From positions 1 through 64,000 of the forward strand of contig DATHUY010000039.1 in the NCBI GenBank assembly GCA_035461765.1: DNA of 64,000 nucleotides. The letters are read 5' to 3'. The translations under genes were made by a program, and so were the position numbers. A model generated the notes under the pieces. That model was not told the origin of the DNA. It made no database searches and saw nothing but the letters and a program-made list of their open reading frames with translations. Of this stretch, positions 34,173 to 44,000 are shown piece by piece. Source of the stretch: Longimicrobiales bacterium (GTDB lineage: Bacteria; Gemmatimonadota; Gemmatimonadetes; Longimicrobiales; RSA9). The number at the start of each line of letters is the position of its first letter. Within the stretch, counting starts at the first letter, position 1.

Positions 34173-36230
34173 TCAACGAATGCGGACCTGAAGTCTGAAG
34201 GTGCGCCCCGGCTGCGGCAGGCCGCATTGATCGTAGATGGCATCATCCGTGACGTTGTCGACCGCAGCGGTCACGTCGAGCCGCGACAGCAGTCCGCCGG
34301 TCCGGAGGCGCAACGGGCGCGTCGCGTCGATGTCGAACCGACGGCTCGCAGCCAGCCGCAGCTCGTCCGGCGCGTTCGGGTTCGCGCAGTACTGTGCACC
34401 GACATAGCGAGCGGTCGCGCCGGCCCGCACTTCCAGCGGCAGATCCGTCCGCATGCTCAGTCCCGCGAGCACGTCCGGCTGATATTCCGGCTGGCCGTCG
34501 ATCTCGCCTCCGTCGTCGAACAGACGGACACGCTGTAACGTGAGGTCGCCTTCGAGCGCGACGGGCCCGAACCGTGACGTCGCAACCAGCTCGATGCCCG
34601 CAGAGCGGGCCTCGCCGCGGTTGATCCGCTGGAACCGACGGTCTTCGAGCGTGACCCGCTCGATCGCATCCCGCAGACTCCGATAGAACGCAACCAGCTG
34701 CACCTCGCTGGCTCCAATGCGCCGGGTCGCACCGGCCTCGGCCGCGACGAGACGCTCCGGTCGCAGCTCCGCATTCGGCACGAAGCGGCCGAGCGCGCCC
34801 GAATACAGCTCGCGCAGCGCGGGAAAGCGCGCGCGGCGGCTCACGCCGGCGTGGAGCAGCAGCGTGCCGTCGGCGACGGCAGTCGTCGCACCGACGCGGC
34901 CGCCCCACTCCGTCAGGCTGCCGAGCGCGGGCTTGTCGCCGGATTCCGGCGTGTCCGCTCCGTCGATCACCGCGCCGACGCTCAGCCGGAGCGGTGTCAG
35001 GCCGCCGCCGACATCGATCGACCAGCCCGTCTCCGCACCGAGCGACCAGATCCGCTGCCGGTAGCTGTACGCGTCGGTGCTCGACAGCACCTCGTCGTGG
35101 CGGATGTCCGCGTACGTGAATGCACCGCTCAGATCGCCGTGCTCGCCGAGCGTGTGATCGCCCAGCAGCCGGAGTGTGAGCGTCAGGTCATCACCCTTCT
35201 CCGTATCGACCGGATCATCGAATGCGCCTGATCCGTACGCGACGATCTCCGTGCGACCGGCATCGACACCGACGCTCACCTCCAGGTCACCGCGTCCGCC
35301 AAACGGCGTGTCATGATGGCCCGTGCCGCCGGAAAGCACTGCGACGGTCCGTGAGACGTGCGGGTAGCGCCAGTATCGCGGCGAATCGGTGTGCAGCTCG
35401 GCGGGAATCCCTCTCCGGGCGACGAACGACGACGCAGCAAGCGTCCCCCATGCATCGTTGTCGCTCAGATAGCGCAGCGCGACGAACCCGTCGCGGTGCA
35501 GGAGGTCCGTGTTGGCAAGCAGATCGTCGGGGCCGGTCGGCTGGTCGATGTTACGCGGCAGAGCGTAGCCCGGACGATCGCGGTATCCGCCGCCCGCGCG
35601 AACCGCGAAGGTACCGCCATCGAGTCGCAACGGCTTCGCGTATGCAGCCGCGGCCGAGTATGCACCCGTGCTCTCGATGCCCGCACTCAGCTCTGCCGAT
35701 TCCGGCGGCATCCAGCGGCCGGGGTGATGACCGACGCCCACTTCGAGCACGCCGCCGAGCACGTTCGGTCCGTGCAGCACGGACGGCAGCCCGCGCACGA
35801 GAGTGAGCGATGTCGCAGCGGTCGCAGGCAGCACGGAAAGGTCAGCGCGCGCATCCCACCCCAGGTTCAGCGGCACACCATCCAGCAGCACTGCCACCTG
35901 GCGCGCATCGGAGCCCGAGCCGCGCAGCGAGATCTGCGCTTCACCGCGCGAGTTCGTCCGAACCTGCACGAGCGGGATCTCGCGCAGCACCTGCTCCAGT
36001 GTCGGCGCCGGCCGCAGGTCCATGGAATCGAGCTGCACCTCGAGCGCACTCGCGCCGCCCGGAGTCGTGATCGCACGGGCGGCCTGCACCGGAATGCCCG
36101 CGACGCGAATCGCCCGCGTGCGCAGACTGTCAGCGCGCGCCTGCGCCGTGTCCGGCCGCACCTGAGCGGTTCCGGCCGCGGCGGACGCAGCGCTCCACAG
36201 CGCGCAGATTGCAGCAATTCTCAGCCTCAT
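34173..36230 (-). CDS. TonB-dependent receptor, BtuB/vitamin-type
   Basis: This 685-residue receptor has a signal peptide (MRLRIAAICALWSAASAAAG), a plug domain (LREIPLVQVRTNSRGEAQISLRG split by QVAVLLDGVPLN and LVRGLPSVLHGPNVLGGVLEV) and a 22-strand-type barrel ending TFRLQVRIR. There is no N-terminal carboxypeptidase-like domain, unlike the receptor at 30439. It is divergent from the Tat-exported aminotransferase-fold gene with a 57-bp gap and followed by the P1 peptidase gene. That neighbourhood suggests import of a peptide- or amine-containing compound, but the ligand is not visible. Confidence 0.87.
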   Translation of the reverse strand: MRLRIAAICALWSAASAAAGTAQVRPDTAQARADSLRTRAIRVAGIPVQAARAITTPGGASALEVQLDSMDLRPAPTLEQVLREIPLVQVRTNSRGEAQISLRGSGSDARQVAVLLDGVPLNLGWDARADLSVLPATAATSLTLVRGLPSVLHGPNVLGGVLEVGVGHHPGRWMPPESAELSAGIESTGAYSAAAAYAKPLRLDGGTFAVRAGGGYRDRPGYALPRNIDQPTGPDDLLANTDLLHRDGFVALRYLSDNDAWGTLAASSFVARRGIPAELHTDSPRYWRYPHVSRTVAVLSGGTGHHDTPFGGRGDLEVSVGVDAGRTEIVAYGSGAFDDPVDTEKGDDLTLTLRLLGDHTLGEHGDLSGAFTYADIRHDEVLSSTDAYSYRQRIWSLGAETGWSIDVGGGLTPLRLSVGAVIDGADTPESGDKPALGSLTEWGGRVGATTAVADGTLLLHAGVSRRARFPALRELYSGALGRFVPNAELRPERLVAAEAGATRRIGASEVQLVAFYRSLRDAIERVTLEDRRFQRINRGEARSAGIELVATSRFGPVALEGDLTLQRVRLFDDGGEIDGQPEYQPDVLAGLSMRTDLPLEVRAGATARYVGAQYCANPNAPDELRLAASRRFDIDATRPLRLRTGGLLSRLDVTAAVDNVTDDAIYDQCGLPQPGRTFRLQVRIR

Positions 36231-36287
36231 GTATATATCCTGACCCACCCGCACTGGCCCGTCAACTCTCCGGATCCGGGAGCGAAC

Positions 36288-37616
36288 ATGGTATCCCGCC
36301 GTCATTTCCTGCACTCCGTATCCGGTGCCGTCGGCGCCGGCGTGTTCGCGCGGTCGGCCGCCGCGGCGGCCCTGCCCGCAGCGCTCCGCGATGACTGGCA
36401 GCGCGGCGTCTTCGATGCAGCCGCCCACGTCAACGGCCGCGCACCGGAGGCCATCGCGGAGGATGAGGATTTCTGGCGGGAGATCCGTCACGCATTCACG
36501 ATCGATCGCACGCTCATCAATCTGAACAACGGCGGGGTGAGTCCGTCGCCGCGCGTGGTGCAGGAAGCGATGGCGCGCTACCTGTCGTTCTCGAACGAAG
36601 CACCGGTGTACACCATGTGGCAGGTGCTCGAGCCGCAGATCGAGAGCGTGCGCCGGCAGCTCGCCCGCTCCTTCGGCTGTGATCCCGAGGAGATGGCGAT
36701 CACGCGCAACGCTTCGGAAGCACTCGAGATCTGCCAGCTCGGCATCGACATGGAGCCGGGCGACGAGGTGCTGACGACGAATCAGGACTACGGCCGCATG
36801 CTCACCACGTGGGATCAGCGCGCGCGCCGCGAAGGCATCGTCGTGAAGAAGGTGTCCTTTCCCGTCCCGCCGCCGGATCCGCAGCACCTGGTCGACGTGT
36901 TCGCGCGCGCGATCGGTCCGCGCACACGTGTGCTGCATCTCTGTCACATCACGAACCTGACCGGCCAGATCTTCCCCGTCCGCGACATCATGCGGCTCGC
37001 GCGGTCGCGCGGCATCGAGGTCATCGTCGACGGTGCGCACGCCTATGCGCAGTTCCCCTTCCAGCGCGACGATCTCGAGTGCGACTTCTACGGCACCAGC
37101 CTGCACAAGTGGCTGCTCGCGCCGCACGGCACGGGGTTCCTGTACGTGCGCCGCGAGAAGATCGAGCGTATATGGCCGCTCATGGCCGCACCGCCCGCGA
37201 TGGACGGCAACATCCGCAAGTTCGAGGAGATCGGCACGCATCCCGCCGCCAACCACAACGCGATCGCGGAGGCGCTCTCCTTCCACGAAGGCATTGGTGC
37301 CGAACGGAAGGCCGCGCGCCTGCGCTTCCTGCGCGAGCGCTGGATGACACGGCTCGATGGCGAGTCGCGCGTGCGTATCTTCACGTCGCGCGACCCGGCG
37401 CAGTCGTGCGCCATCGGGACCGTAGGCATCGAAGGGATCGAGCCGGCCGCGATCGTCGACCACCTGTGGAAGAGCCGCCGCATCATCGTAACGCCCATCG
37501 TGCACGAGGAGTACCGCGGCGTGCGTGTCACGCCGAACGTCTACACGACGCTCGAGGAGGTCGACACGTTCGCGCAGGCCATGGAGGAGCTCGTACGGAG
37601 CGGTCTGCCGGTCTGA
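36288..37616 (+). CDS. Tat-exported class V aminotransferase-fold PLP protein
   Basis: This 442-residue protein begins with a twin-arginine signal (SRRHFLHSVSG, alanine-rich h-region) and continues as a class V aminotransferase/cysteine-desulfurase fold. INLNNGGVSPSP is the substrate loop, IVDGAHAYAQFPF holds the PLP-contacting Asp and His, and TSLHKWLLAPHGTGFLY holds the PLP lysine. An isopenicillin-N-epimerase-like relative is likely. PLP enzymes exported through Tat already folded are unusual but known in this phylum. It is divergent from a TonB receptor. The substrate is unknown. Confidence 0.9.
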   Translation: MVSRRHFLHSVSGAVGAGVFARSAAAAALPAALRDDWQRGVFDAAAHVNGRAPEAIAEDEDFWREIRHAFTIDRTLINLNNGGVSPSPRVVQEAMARYLSFSNEAPVYTMWQVLEPQIESVRRQLARSFGCDPEEMAITRNASEALEICQLGIDMEPGDEVLTTNQDYGRMLTTWDQRARREGIVVKKVSFPVPPPDPQHLVDVFARAIGPRTRVLHLCHITNLTGQIFPVRDIMRLARSRGIEVIVDGAHAYAQFPFQRDDLECDFYGTSLHKWLLAPHGTGFLYVRREKIERIWPLMAAPPAMDGNIRKFEEIGTHPAANHNAIAEALSFHEGIGAERKAARLRFLRERWMTRLDGESRVRIFTSRDPAQSCAIGTVGIEGIEPAAIVDHLWKSRRIIVTPIVHEEYRGVRVTPNVYTTLEEVDTFAQAMEELVRSGLPV

Positions 37617-37816
37617 GAACGGTCGACGGCGCCGATTCCGCCTGCCATTACGTTGCGGCGGACGGAGGCGCGGGGGCGCGGGCGGCGCGGGCGCGGGCGG
37701 CGCGGGGTACGGTGCGGTGCCGGTGTGGTGCCGGTGCGGCGGTGCGGTGCGCGGTGCGGGGTGAGGTGCGCGGTGCAGCGGGGTGCGCGGTGGGGCGCGG
37801 TGCGCCGCCGGGCGCT

Positions 37817-37985
37817 GCGAATCCTCCATTCGGCGCACGCGAACCGCCCCAGTGGAGGATTCGCCACATATGGTACGCTCAACCTTCCAGGCGCCCGCAC
37901 CGGCAGCCGCGGTGATGGAAAGTTGAGCGTGCATCGCGCGCTCAATCCTCCATTCACACGAATCGACGTCGCCTGATGGAGGGTT
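37817..37985. repeat. Three consecutive inverted repeats
   Basis: IR1: GCGAATCCTCCA (37817-37828) with 37853-37864, perfect. IR2: ACGCTCAACCTTCCA (37875-37889) with 37916-37930, 14 of 15. IR3: AATCCTCCATTCA (37944-37956) with 37974-37985, imperfect. All three left arms share AAYCYTCCA. Confidence 0.7.
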
Positions 37986-37991
37986 CGCGGC

Positions 37992-38138
37992 CGCCGCAGG
38001 ACGGGACTCGCCCCTCGGGTCCACACTTCGCCGCCGCAGGGCGGGACTCGCCCCTCGCGGGTCCACACTTCGCCCCCCGCAGGGCGAGACTCGCCCTCTC
38101 ACGCGGCCAACCACCGCCCTTCGCAGGGCGAGACTCCA
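37992..38138. repeat. Tandem ~40-bp repeat, about 3.5 copies
   Basis: Copies begin near 37992, 38032, 38073 and 38114 with the core CGCAGGGCGGGACTCGCCCC followed, in the first two, by a GGTCCACACTT end. Later copies are more diverged. The core contains GGCGGGACTCGCC, which can fold. Confidence 0.65.
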
Positions 38139-38288
38139 CGCCGTCGCCCCGGCGCCACAGCGGCAGGCACGCCGGCGCCGCCAGGCCTCGGCCGGATCAA
38201 CCACAGCGGCCGCGGGGTTATATTCCGGGATGTCCGCCACTCGATGAGCGCGGCGGTGACGGCACACACGAGATCTCACGGGAGTGAC

Positions 38289-39395
38289 ATGCGACGCCTT
38301 TCCACCACGGTATTTGCGCTGGTTCTGACGCTTCTGGCTGCCGACGCCGCGAGTGCACAGCAGGGCCACGAGGGCCACGGGATGGGTGCTGCGCACGATT
38401 CCGCGACCATGGCGCACATGCGGATGCTGCACCAGCTGGTCATGAACCATGAGCGGATCGCGCACACCGTTACGAACCTGTCGGACGGTGTACGCGTCGT
38501 CCTGGAGTCCGATGACAAGGCGGTGGCCAGCCTCATCCATGAGCACGCAGCCGCCATGGAAGCGCTGCTGGACGGCAAAGCTGACGCCGGCGCTGCGATG
38601 CACAGTGAGGCCGTGCGCGCCATTATGAGCGACCGCGCCAGCATTGAAGGCACGATCGAGCACACGGACCGGGGCGTGACTGTCATTCAGAAGTCGAAGA
38701 ACCCGGCAACCGCCACCGCGCTCCAGCAGCACGCCGCGGAGCTGAGCAGGCTGCTTGCCGGCGGCATGGAAGCAATGCACGAGATGATGATGAAGGGCGA
38801 CTCGACGCACGGGGGCCACGGCGCAAACGCGGGCGAGGCGGATCACTCTGCGCACGGCGCCCAGGCCGCCTCGGCTGATCATTCCGCGCACGCCGCGCAG
38901 GTCGATCACTCCGCGCACGCCGCAAAGGCGGATCACGTCGCGCAGTCCGCACAGGCTGATCATTCCGCGCACGCGGCGCACGCCGCGGCCGCGACCGGCG
39001 ATTCGGCGTTCGCCGCCCTGCAGGAGCGCGGGCGGGAGGCGATGGGCGTCGATCAGTATACCTCGACGCATCGCTTCGACGCTCTCGACGACGGCGGCCG
39101 CATCGAGCTGCAGCGCGATGTCGATGACCCGGCCGGCGTGACGCAGATCCGCCAACACCTGCAGGCCATTGCCTCGGCGTTCCGGACCGGCGATTTCAGA
39201 ACGCCGAAAATGGTGCACATGCAGGAGGTGCCCGGCTCGGACGTGATGGCCGCCCGACGCAATGTCATCACCTACACGTTCAGCGAGCTGCCCCGTGGCG
39301 GCGAGCTCAGGATCACGACGCGTGATCCTGTCGCACTCGAGGCGATCCACGCATTCCTGTCGTTCCAGCGCAGCGATCACCGTACCGCTCACTGA
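38289..39395 (+). CDS. Exported His-rich protein with DHSAHAAQ-type repeats
   Basis: This 368-residue protein has a signal peptide ending SAQQ, then GHEGHGMG and a Met/His-rich helix (HMRMLHQLVMNHERI). The middle part (about 180-235) is five tandem copies of a 9-12-residue unit based on A-D-H-S-A-H-A-A-Q. The C-terminal 120 residues form a separate alpha/beta region (GRIELQRDVDDPAGVTQIRQHL). His at i and i+3 in each repeat would line up on one helical face, fitting copper, zinc or nickel binding. I do not recognise the family of the C-terminal domain. Confidence 0.75.
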   Translation: MRRLSTTVFALVLTLLAADAASAQQGHEGHGMGAAHDSATMAHMRMLHQLVMNHERIAHTVTNLSDGVRVVLESDDKAVASLIHEHAAAMEALLDGKADAGAAMHSEAVRAIMSDRASIEGTIEHTDRGVTVIQKSKNPATATALQQHAAELSRLLAGGMEAMHEMMMKGDSTHGGHGANAGEADHSAHGAQAASADHSAHAAQVDHSAHAAKADHVAQSAQADHSAHAAHAAAATGDSAFAALQERGREAMGVDQYTSTHRFDALDDGGRIELQRDVDDPAGVTQIRQHLQAIASAFRTGDFRTPKMVHMQEVPGSDVMAARRNVITYTFSELPRGGELRITTRDPVALEAIHAFLSFQRSDHRTAH

Positions 39396-39406
39396 TTGAT
39401 TCAGAA

Positions 39407-39443
39407 CAGGCCCGGCAGCGGTTTCCGCTCTCCCGGGCCTGTA
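39407..39443. terminator. Hairpin terminator after the His-rich gene
   Basis: Arms ACAGGCCCGG (39407-39416) and CCGGGCCTGT (39434-39443) are perfectly complementary, 12 bp after the stop. No T-run follows. Confidence 0.55.
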
Positions 39444-39546
39444 TGCGTGCACGGCGGTTCCTTATCGACGCGCAGCCCCCTCGATGGCGCCCGGTTCGCG
39501 GGAGCGGATCCCCGCCTGCTCCCGCGAAACGCTGTGCCGCATCGTC

Positions 39547-39966
39547 TCAGACCGAGGCGTCGACGCGTCGCACGTGCGCGGCCGATGCCGACCCGGCGCG
39601 CAGCCTGCCGCCGAACAGCACCGCCGGCACCAGCAGCAGCAGAAACACCAGGTGGTACCATACCGGCGTCAGACTCCACGACATCGCCTCGAACATGATG
39701 CCCAGCAGCAGCTGCACGCCCGCCAGCACGCGCACCGCACGCATGCTGTCCCCCACCGCTGCCGTCGTGTAGCCAGCCAGCACCGAGAGCACCACGCTGT
39801 AGACGATGAGGCCCGACAGCACGCCCGCGCGCGTCACGGGCTGTCCCGCCACCACCGCCTCGGGGAACAGCACCGCCGCCACCTGTCCGCCGGCGATCCA
39901 CAGCACCGCCCACAGCACCGCACCCGCCAGGACCGCCATTGCGGTCCGCCCCGCCGCTCCTGCCAT
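39547..39966 (-). CDS. Small four-helix membrane protein, probable ArsR-regulon member
   Basis: This 139-residue protein has four hydrophobic segments (about 8-30, 45-65, 80-98 and 105-122), with no motif I can assign. A near-perfect palindrome sits between its start and the divergent ArsR gene, only 41 bp upstream of its ATG, so it is probably repressed by that regulator. Its size and topology resemble small DoxX-like or DUF-type inner-membrane proteins. That is a topology comparison only. Confidence 0.7.
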   Translation of the reverse strand: MAGAAGRTAMAVLAGAVLWAVLWIAGGQVAAVLFPEAVVAGQPVTRAGVLSGLIVYSVVLSVLAGYTTAAVGDSMRAVRVLAGVQLLLGIMFEAMSWSLTPVWYHLVFLLLLVPAVLFGGRLRAGSASAAHVRRVDASV

Positions 39967-40007
39967 GCCGCCTCCGTGAAATTGGGAAGGGTATTGCGTC
40001 CGCCAAT

Positions 40008-40027
40008 ATGTGATAATAATATCACAT
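40008..40027. promoter_or_regulatory. ArsR-type operator in the divergent promoter
   Basis: ATGTGATA-ATAA-TATCACAT is a perfect 8-bp inverted repeat in one of the most AT-rich spots of the window. It ends 1 bp before the ArsR start codon. Binding there would block both the regulator-SRPBCC operon and the divergent membrane protein gene. Confidence 0.75.
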
Positions 40028-40028
40028 T

Positions 40029-40370
40029 ATGCAAGACGATGAGCTGGACCCGGTCTGGCGCGCGCTCGCCAGTGCCACGCGACGTCGCATCCTGGACGCG
40101 CTACGCGATGGGCCGGCGACGACGGGAGCACTGGCAGAGCTGTTCCCCGAGCTGAGCCGGTACGCGGTCATGCAGCACCTGGGCGTGCTGACGGACGCGG
40201 ATCTGGTAGTGGCTCGTCGTGTGGGTCGGGAGCGTTTCAACTATCTGAACCCGGTGCCCGTGCAGCGGATCTACGATCGCTGGGTCGTGCGATACATGCA
40301 GCCGTGGACGGAGGCTCTGGTGAGTCTGCGCGAGCAGCTGGAAACGGAACAGAGGGAGGGACACGGATGA
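40029..40370 (+). CDS. ArsR-family winged-helix repressor
   Basis: This 113-residue protein is a compact ArsR winged helix: WRALASATRRRILDALRDGPATTGAL, then the recognition helix SRYAVMQHLGVLTDADLV and wing VGRERFNYLN. It has no metal-binding cysteines, as in the SRPBCC-linked ArsR subgroup. It overlaps the SRPBCC gene by ATGA, a widespread pairing. Its own start codon abuts the palindromic operator, so it autoregulates. Confidence 0.93.
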   Translation: MQDDELDPVWRALASATRRRILDALRDGPATTGALAELFPELSRYAVMQHLGVLTDADLVVARRVGRERFNYLNPVPVQRIYDRWVVRYMQPWTEALVSLREQLETEQREGHG

Positions 40371-40897
40371 GCGAGCCAGGGCCGCTGCCGGACCAGGTGG
40401 CGTCGATACACATCGGCGTGCCGGTGGAGCGCGTGTGGGAGGAGATCACCAGGACCGGTCGCGTGCAGCGCGCGCTGTACAACACGGTGCTGGATGCCGA
40501 ACTGCGGCCGGGCGCGCGGCTGCGCTATTACAGTCCGAACCGGAAGCGGGTGTTCATCGTGGGCGAGGTGGTGGAGGTGGATCCGCCGCGGAAGCTGTCG
40601 CACACGTACTGGTTCACGATGTGGAAGGGTGGTGGCCCGACGCTGGTGACGTGGGAGCTGCACGAGGAATCGGGCGGCTGCCGCGTGACGGTGACGCATT
40701 CCGGCTGGACGTCTGCGCACGAGGCGGCGGAGAAGACGGGAGCGGGCTGGCGGGAGATCCTCGCGCTGCTGAAGCAGGATCTGGAGACGGGCACGATCCC
40801 GCTGAAGACACGCGCGATGTACGCAGTGATGAACGCGTTCCTGTTTGCCATGCCGAAGACGACGGCGAAGGAGTACGCGGACGAGCAGGGGTGGTGA
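40367..40897 (+). CDS. SRPBCC (AHSA1-like) domain protein
   Basis: This 176-residue protein has the START/Bet v1-like pattern of the AHSA1 family: IHIGVPVERVWEEIT, GARLRYYSPNRKRVFIVGEVVEVDPPRKLSHTYWF in strands, and a C-terminal amphipathic helix (EAAEKTGAGWREILALLKQDLE). An extra ~40-residue tail follows. These proteins bind hydrophobic ligands, and partners of ArsR genes are common, but no ligand is known. The start at 40367 follows from the ATGA overlap with the ArsR stop. Confidence 0.88.
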   Translation: MSEPGPLPDQVASIHIGVPVERVWEEITRTGRVQRALYNTVLDAELRPGARLRYYSPNRKRVFIVGEVVEVDPPRKLSHTYWFTMWKGGGPTLVTWELHEESGGCRVTVTHSGWTSAHEAAEKTGAGWREILALLKQDLETGTIPLKTRAMYAVMNAFLFAMPKTTAKEYADEQGW

Positions 40898-40942
40898 CGG
40901 TCCCGGCCTTGTGAACACCAGCGTGCCGTCCCACTTTCCGGT

Positions 40943-40973
40943 CCGGCAGCCGCGCCGAACGAGCGGCTGCCGG
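40943..40973. terminator. Hairpin terminator after the ArsR-SRPBCC operon
   Basis: Arms CCGGCAGCCGC (40943-40953) and GCGGCTGCCGG (40963-40973) are perfect complements with a 9-nt loop, 46 bp after the SRPBCC stop. Confidence 0.6.
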
Positions 40974-41011
40974 AATCCGCTCATCGCGTTCCCCAATCGA
41001 CGGACTCTCCG

Positions 41012-44000
41012 ATGAAGGCACACTGCACGCTGCTCGTTCCGGGCCTCGCCCTCCTCGCCTGTGCCGGCCCGCTGCTCGGGCAGGACACGCTCCAGACCGC
41101 CGCGCCGACGATTCCGGAGAAGTGGGACGTCACCGCGCCGCCCGGACCGTCGCGCACGATCGAGTTCGAGACGAGCGAGGGCACGTGGATGAACGTGGAC
41201 GTGAGTCCGGACGGCGGCACGCTGGTCTTCGACCTGCTCGGCGACATCTATACGATGCCGGCGACGGGCGGACGCGCGACGCTGGTGCTCGGCGGACATG
41301 CCTACGAGACGATGCCGCGCTTCTCGCCTGACGGCCGGCGCATCGCGTTCACGAGTGATCGCGATGGCATCGAGAACATCTGGACGGCGGACGTGAACGG
41401 GGGCGACCTGCGTCAGATCTCGCGCGACCGGGAGCGGCAGGTGTCGAATCCCGCGTGGACGCCCGACGGCGAGTACATCGTCGCACGCAAGCATTTCCGC
41501 AATACGCGCTCGCTCGGGTCCGGCGAGATGTGGCTGTATCATACCGGCGGTGGCGCGGGGCTCCGCCTCACGGACCGGCGCAACTGGGAGCAGAACGCGA
41601 CGGAGCCCGTGATATCTCCCGACGGGCGCTATGTCTATTTCAGCGAGGATGTCTCGCCGGGCGGCGGCTTCGACTACAACCGCGATCCGCATGGCGTGAT
41701 TTACGTGGTGCAGCGACTCGACCGCGAGACGGGCGAGCGCGAGAGCATCCTGAGCGCGCCCGGCGGCTCGCTCGCACCGCAGCCATCGCCCGACGGCCGA
41801 ACGCTGGCGTTCATCCGCCGTGTGGACACGAAGACCGTGCTGATGCTGCACGACATCGAGACGGGTCGGGAGCGCGCGCTCTGGGATGGCCTCGACCATG
41901 ACCAGCAGGAAGTCTGGGCGATCTTCGGCACATATCCGGCCTACGACTGGACGCCGGACGGCAGCGCACTCGTGATCTGGGCACGAGGCGGCCTCTGGCG
42001 CGTCGATGCAGCCAGCGGCACCCCGACGCGCATCCCGTTCACGGCCCCCGTAAAGCAGATCCTCACGGAGGTCGTGCGCTTCCCACAGGAGGTGGCGCCG
42101 AACGAGTTCGACGTGAAGATGCTGCGCTGGGTGAGCGTGTCGCCGGACCAGCGCCGCGTCGCGTACACGGCTCTCGGCAGGCTGTTCGTCAAGGAGCTGC
42201 CGAACGGCACACCGCGGCGCGTGACGCGCCAGAACAGCGACCTCGAGCTGTACCCGTCGTGGTCGCCGGACGGGCGAACGCTCGTGTATGCGACATGGAA
42301 CGACAGCACGTACGGCGCCATTCGCACCGTGCGGAGCGACGGCAGCAATGTACGCACGATTACCGATGCGCCCGGCCACTACGTCGAGCCGGCATTCTCG
42401 CCTGACGGTGCACGCATCGTCTATCGCCGGGTTGGCGGCGACAACTTCCGCGGGACTCTGTACTCGCGCGATCGCGGGGTTTACATCGCTGCCGCGAACG
42501 GCAGTGGTGACGCAGTCCTCGTCACGGAGGACGGGTCGGAGCCGCGCTTCAGCCGCACCGGTGAGCGCCTCTACCTGAGCGCCCGGGAAGGCGGCAATGC
42601 GGCGCTGATCAGTGTCGACCTCCAGGGCCGCGATCGCCGCGTGCACGTTACTTCCGAGAACGGCGGTCAGTTCACGCCCTCACCGGACGAGCGCTACATA
42701 GTCTGGAACGAGCGCTTCAACGTGCACATCGCGCCGTTCCCGCTCACCGGCCGCCCGGTGAACCTGTCGATGGGCAGCAGCGACTATCCGGTACGGCGCC
42801 TGTCGCGCGATGCGGGGTCGTTCCTGCACTGGTCCGCTGACAGCCGCCGCGTCTACTGGTCGCTCGGGCCGGACCTCTATCAGCGCGACATCGCGCACAC
42901 GTTCGCATTCGAGACCGAGGACACCACCGCACTGCGGCGCGAACCGGAGGCGGCGGGCACGCCGATTGGCCTCCGCGCCACATTCGACCGCCCGACCGGC
43001 ACGCTCGCACTCACCGGCGCGAACGTGATCACGATGCGCGGCGACGAGGTGATCCGCGACGCCACCATCGTCATCGAGAGCAACCGCATCACCGCCGTCG
43101 GGCCGCGCGCGCAGGTGGCCGTCCCGGCCGGTGCGCACACCGTGGATGTCTCGGGCCGCTGGATCATGCCTGGCATCGTCGATGTGCACGCGCACGCCGG
43201 CACCGGGTCGAGCGGCATCACGCCGCGCAGTCACTGGCCCTTCCAGGCGAACCTGGCGTTCGGCGTCACGACCATGCACGACCCGTCCAACAACACGGAC
43301 ATGGTGTTCAGTGCATCGGAGCTGATCAAGGCCGGCGGGATCATCGCGCCGCGCCTCTATTCCACCGGCACCATCCTGTACGGTGCGGAGGGGGGTGCAA
43401 AGGCGATCACGACGTCGTACGAGGACGCGCTGGGTCACCTGCGTCGCATGAAGGCGGTCGGTGCGTTCAGCGTGAAGAGCTACAACCAGCCGCGGCGCGA
43501 TGCCCGCCAGCAGATCGTCGAGGCCGCGCGCGAGCTCGAGATGCTCGTGGTGCCGGAGGGCGGCAGCACGTTCTTCTTCAACATGACGCACGTCCTGGAC
43601 GGCCACACGGGCGTCGAGCACAACGTGCCGGTCGCGCCGCTGTACAGCGACGTGCTGCGCCTGTGGTCGGAGAGCAATGTCGGCTACACGCCGACGCTCA
43701 TCGTCAATTACGGCGGACTGAACGGCGAGTACTGGTTCTACCAGCATGACGAGGTGTGGAAGAACGAGCGGCTGCGCCGCTTCACGCCCGCGCGCGTCAT
43801 CGATCCGCGCTCACGTCGCCGGCTCATGGCCGCGGAAGAGGACTACAGCTACATCGACGTGTCGCGCGCAGCAAAGGCACTGCTGGACGCGGGTGTGAAG
43901 GTGAACCTCGGCGCGCATGGCCAGCTCCAGGGCCTCGGCGCGCACTGGGAGCTGTGGATGTTCCAGCAGGGTGGCATGTCGAATCACGAGGCGCTGCGCG

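Larger units (their letters stand above)
37617..38288. other. Gene-free interval rich in repeats and hairpins
   Basis: About 670 bp without a credible gene. It holds a G/C low-complexity stretch with many GGTGCG units (about 37660-37815), three hairpins in series (37817-37985) and about 3.5 tandem copies of a ~40-bp repeat (37992-38138). The last 150 bp hold the promoter of the His-rich gene. Confidence 0.65.

Noticed and set aside
37992-38138. Protein-coding repeat domain on the minus strand
   Set aside because: The frame through the tandem repeat has no start site, signal or family. The repeat unit length is not a multiple of three throughout.
36231-39452. Minus-strand open frame of 3.2 kb continuous with the second TonB receptor frame (about 1760 codons in all)
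   Set aside because: It runs antisense to the PLP protein and the His-rich gene, which have clear motifs. The receptor has its own signal peptide start at 36230, and the extension is Arg/His-rich shadow sequence caused by high GC.
40271-42646. Minus-strand 791-codon open frame
   Set aside because: It is antisense to the ArsR-SRPBCC genes and the beta-propeller blades and has shadow composition rich in Arg, His and Ala.
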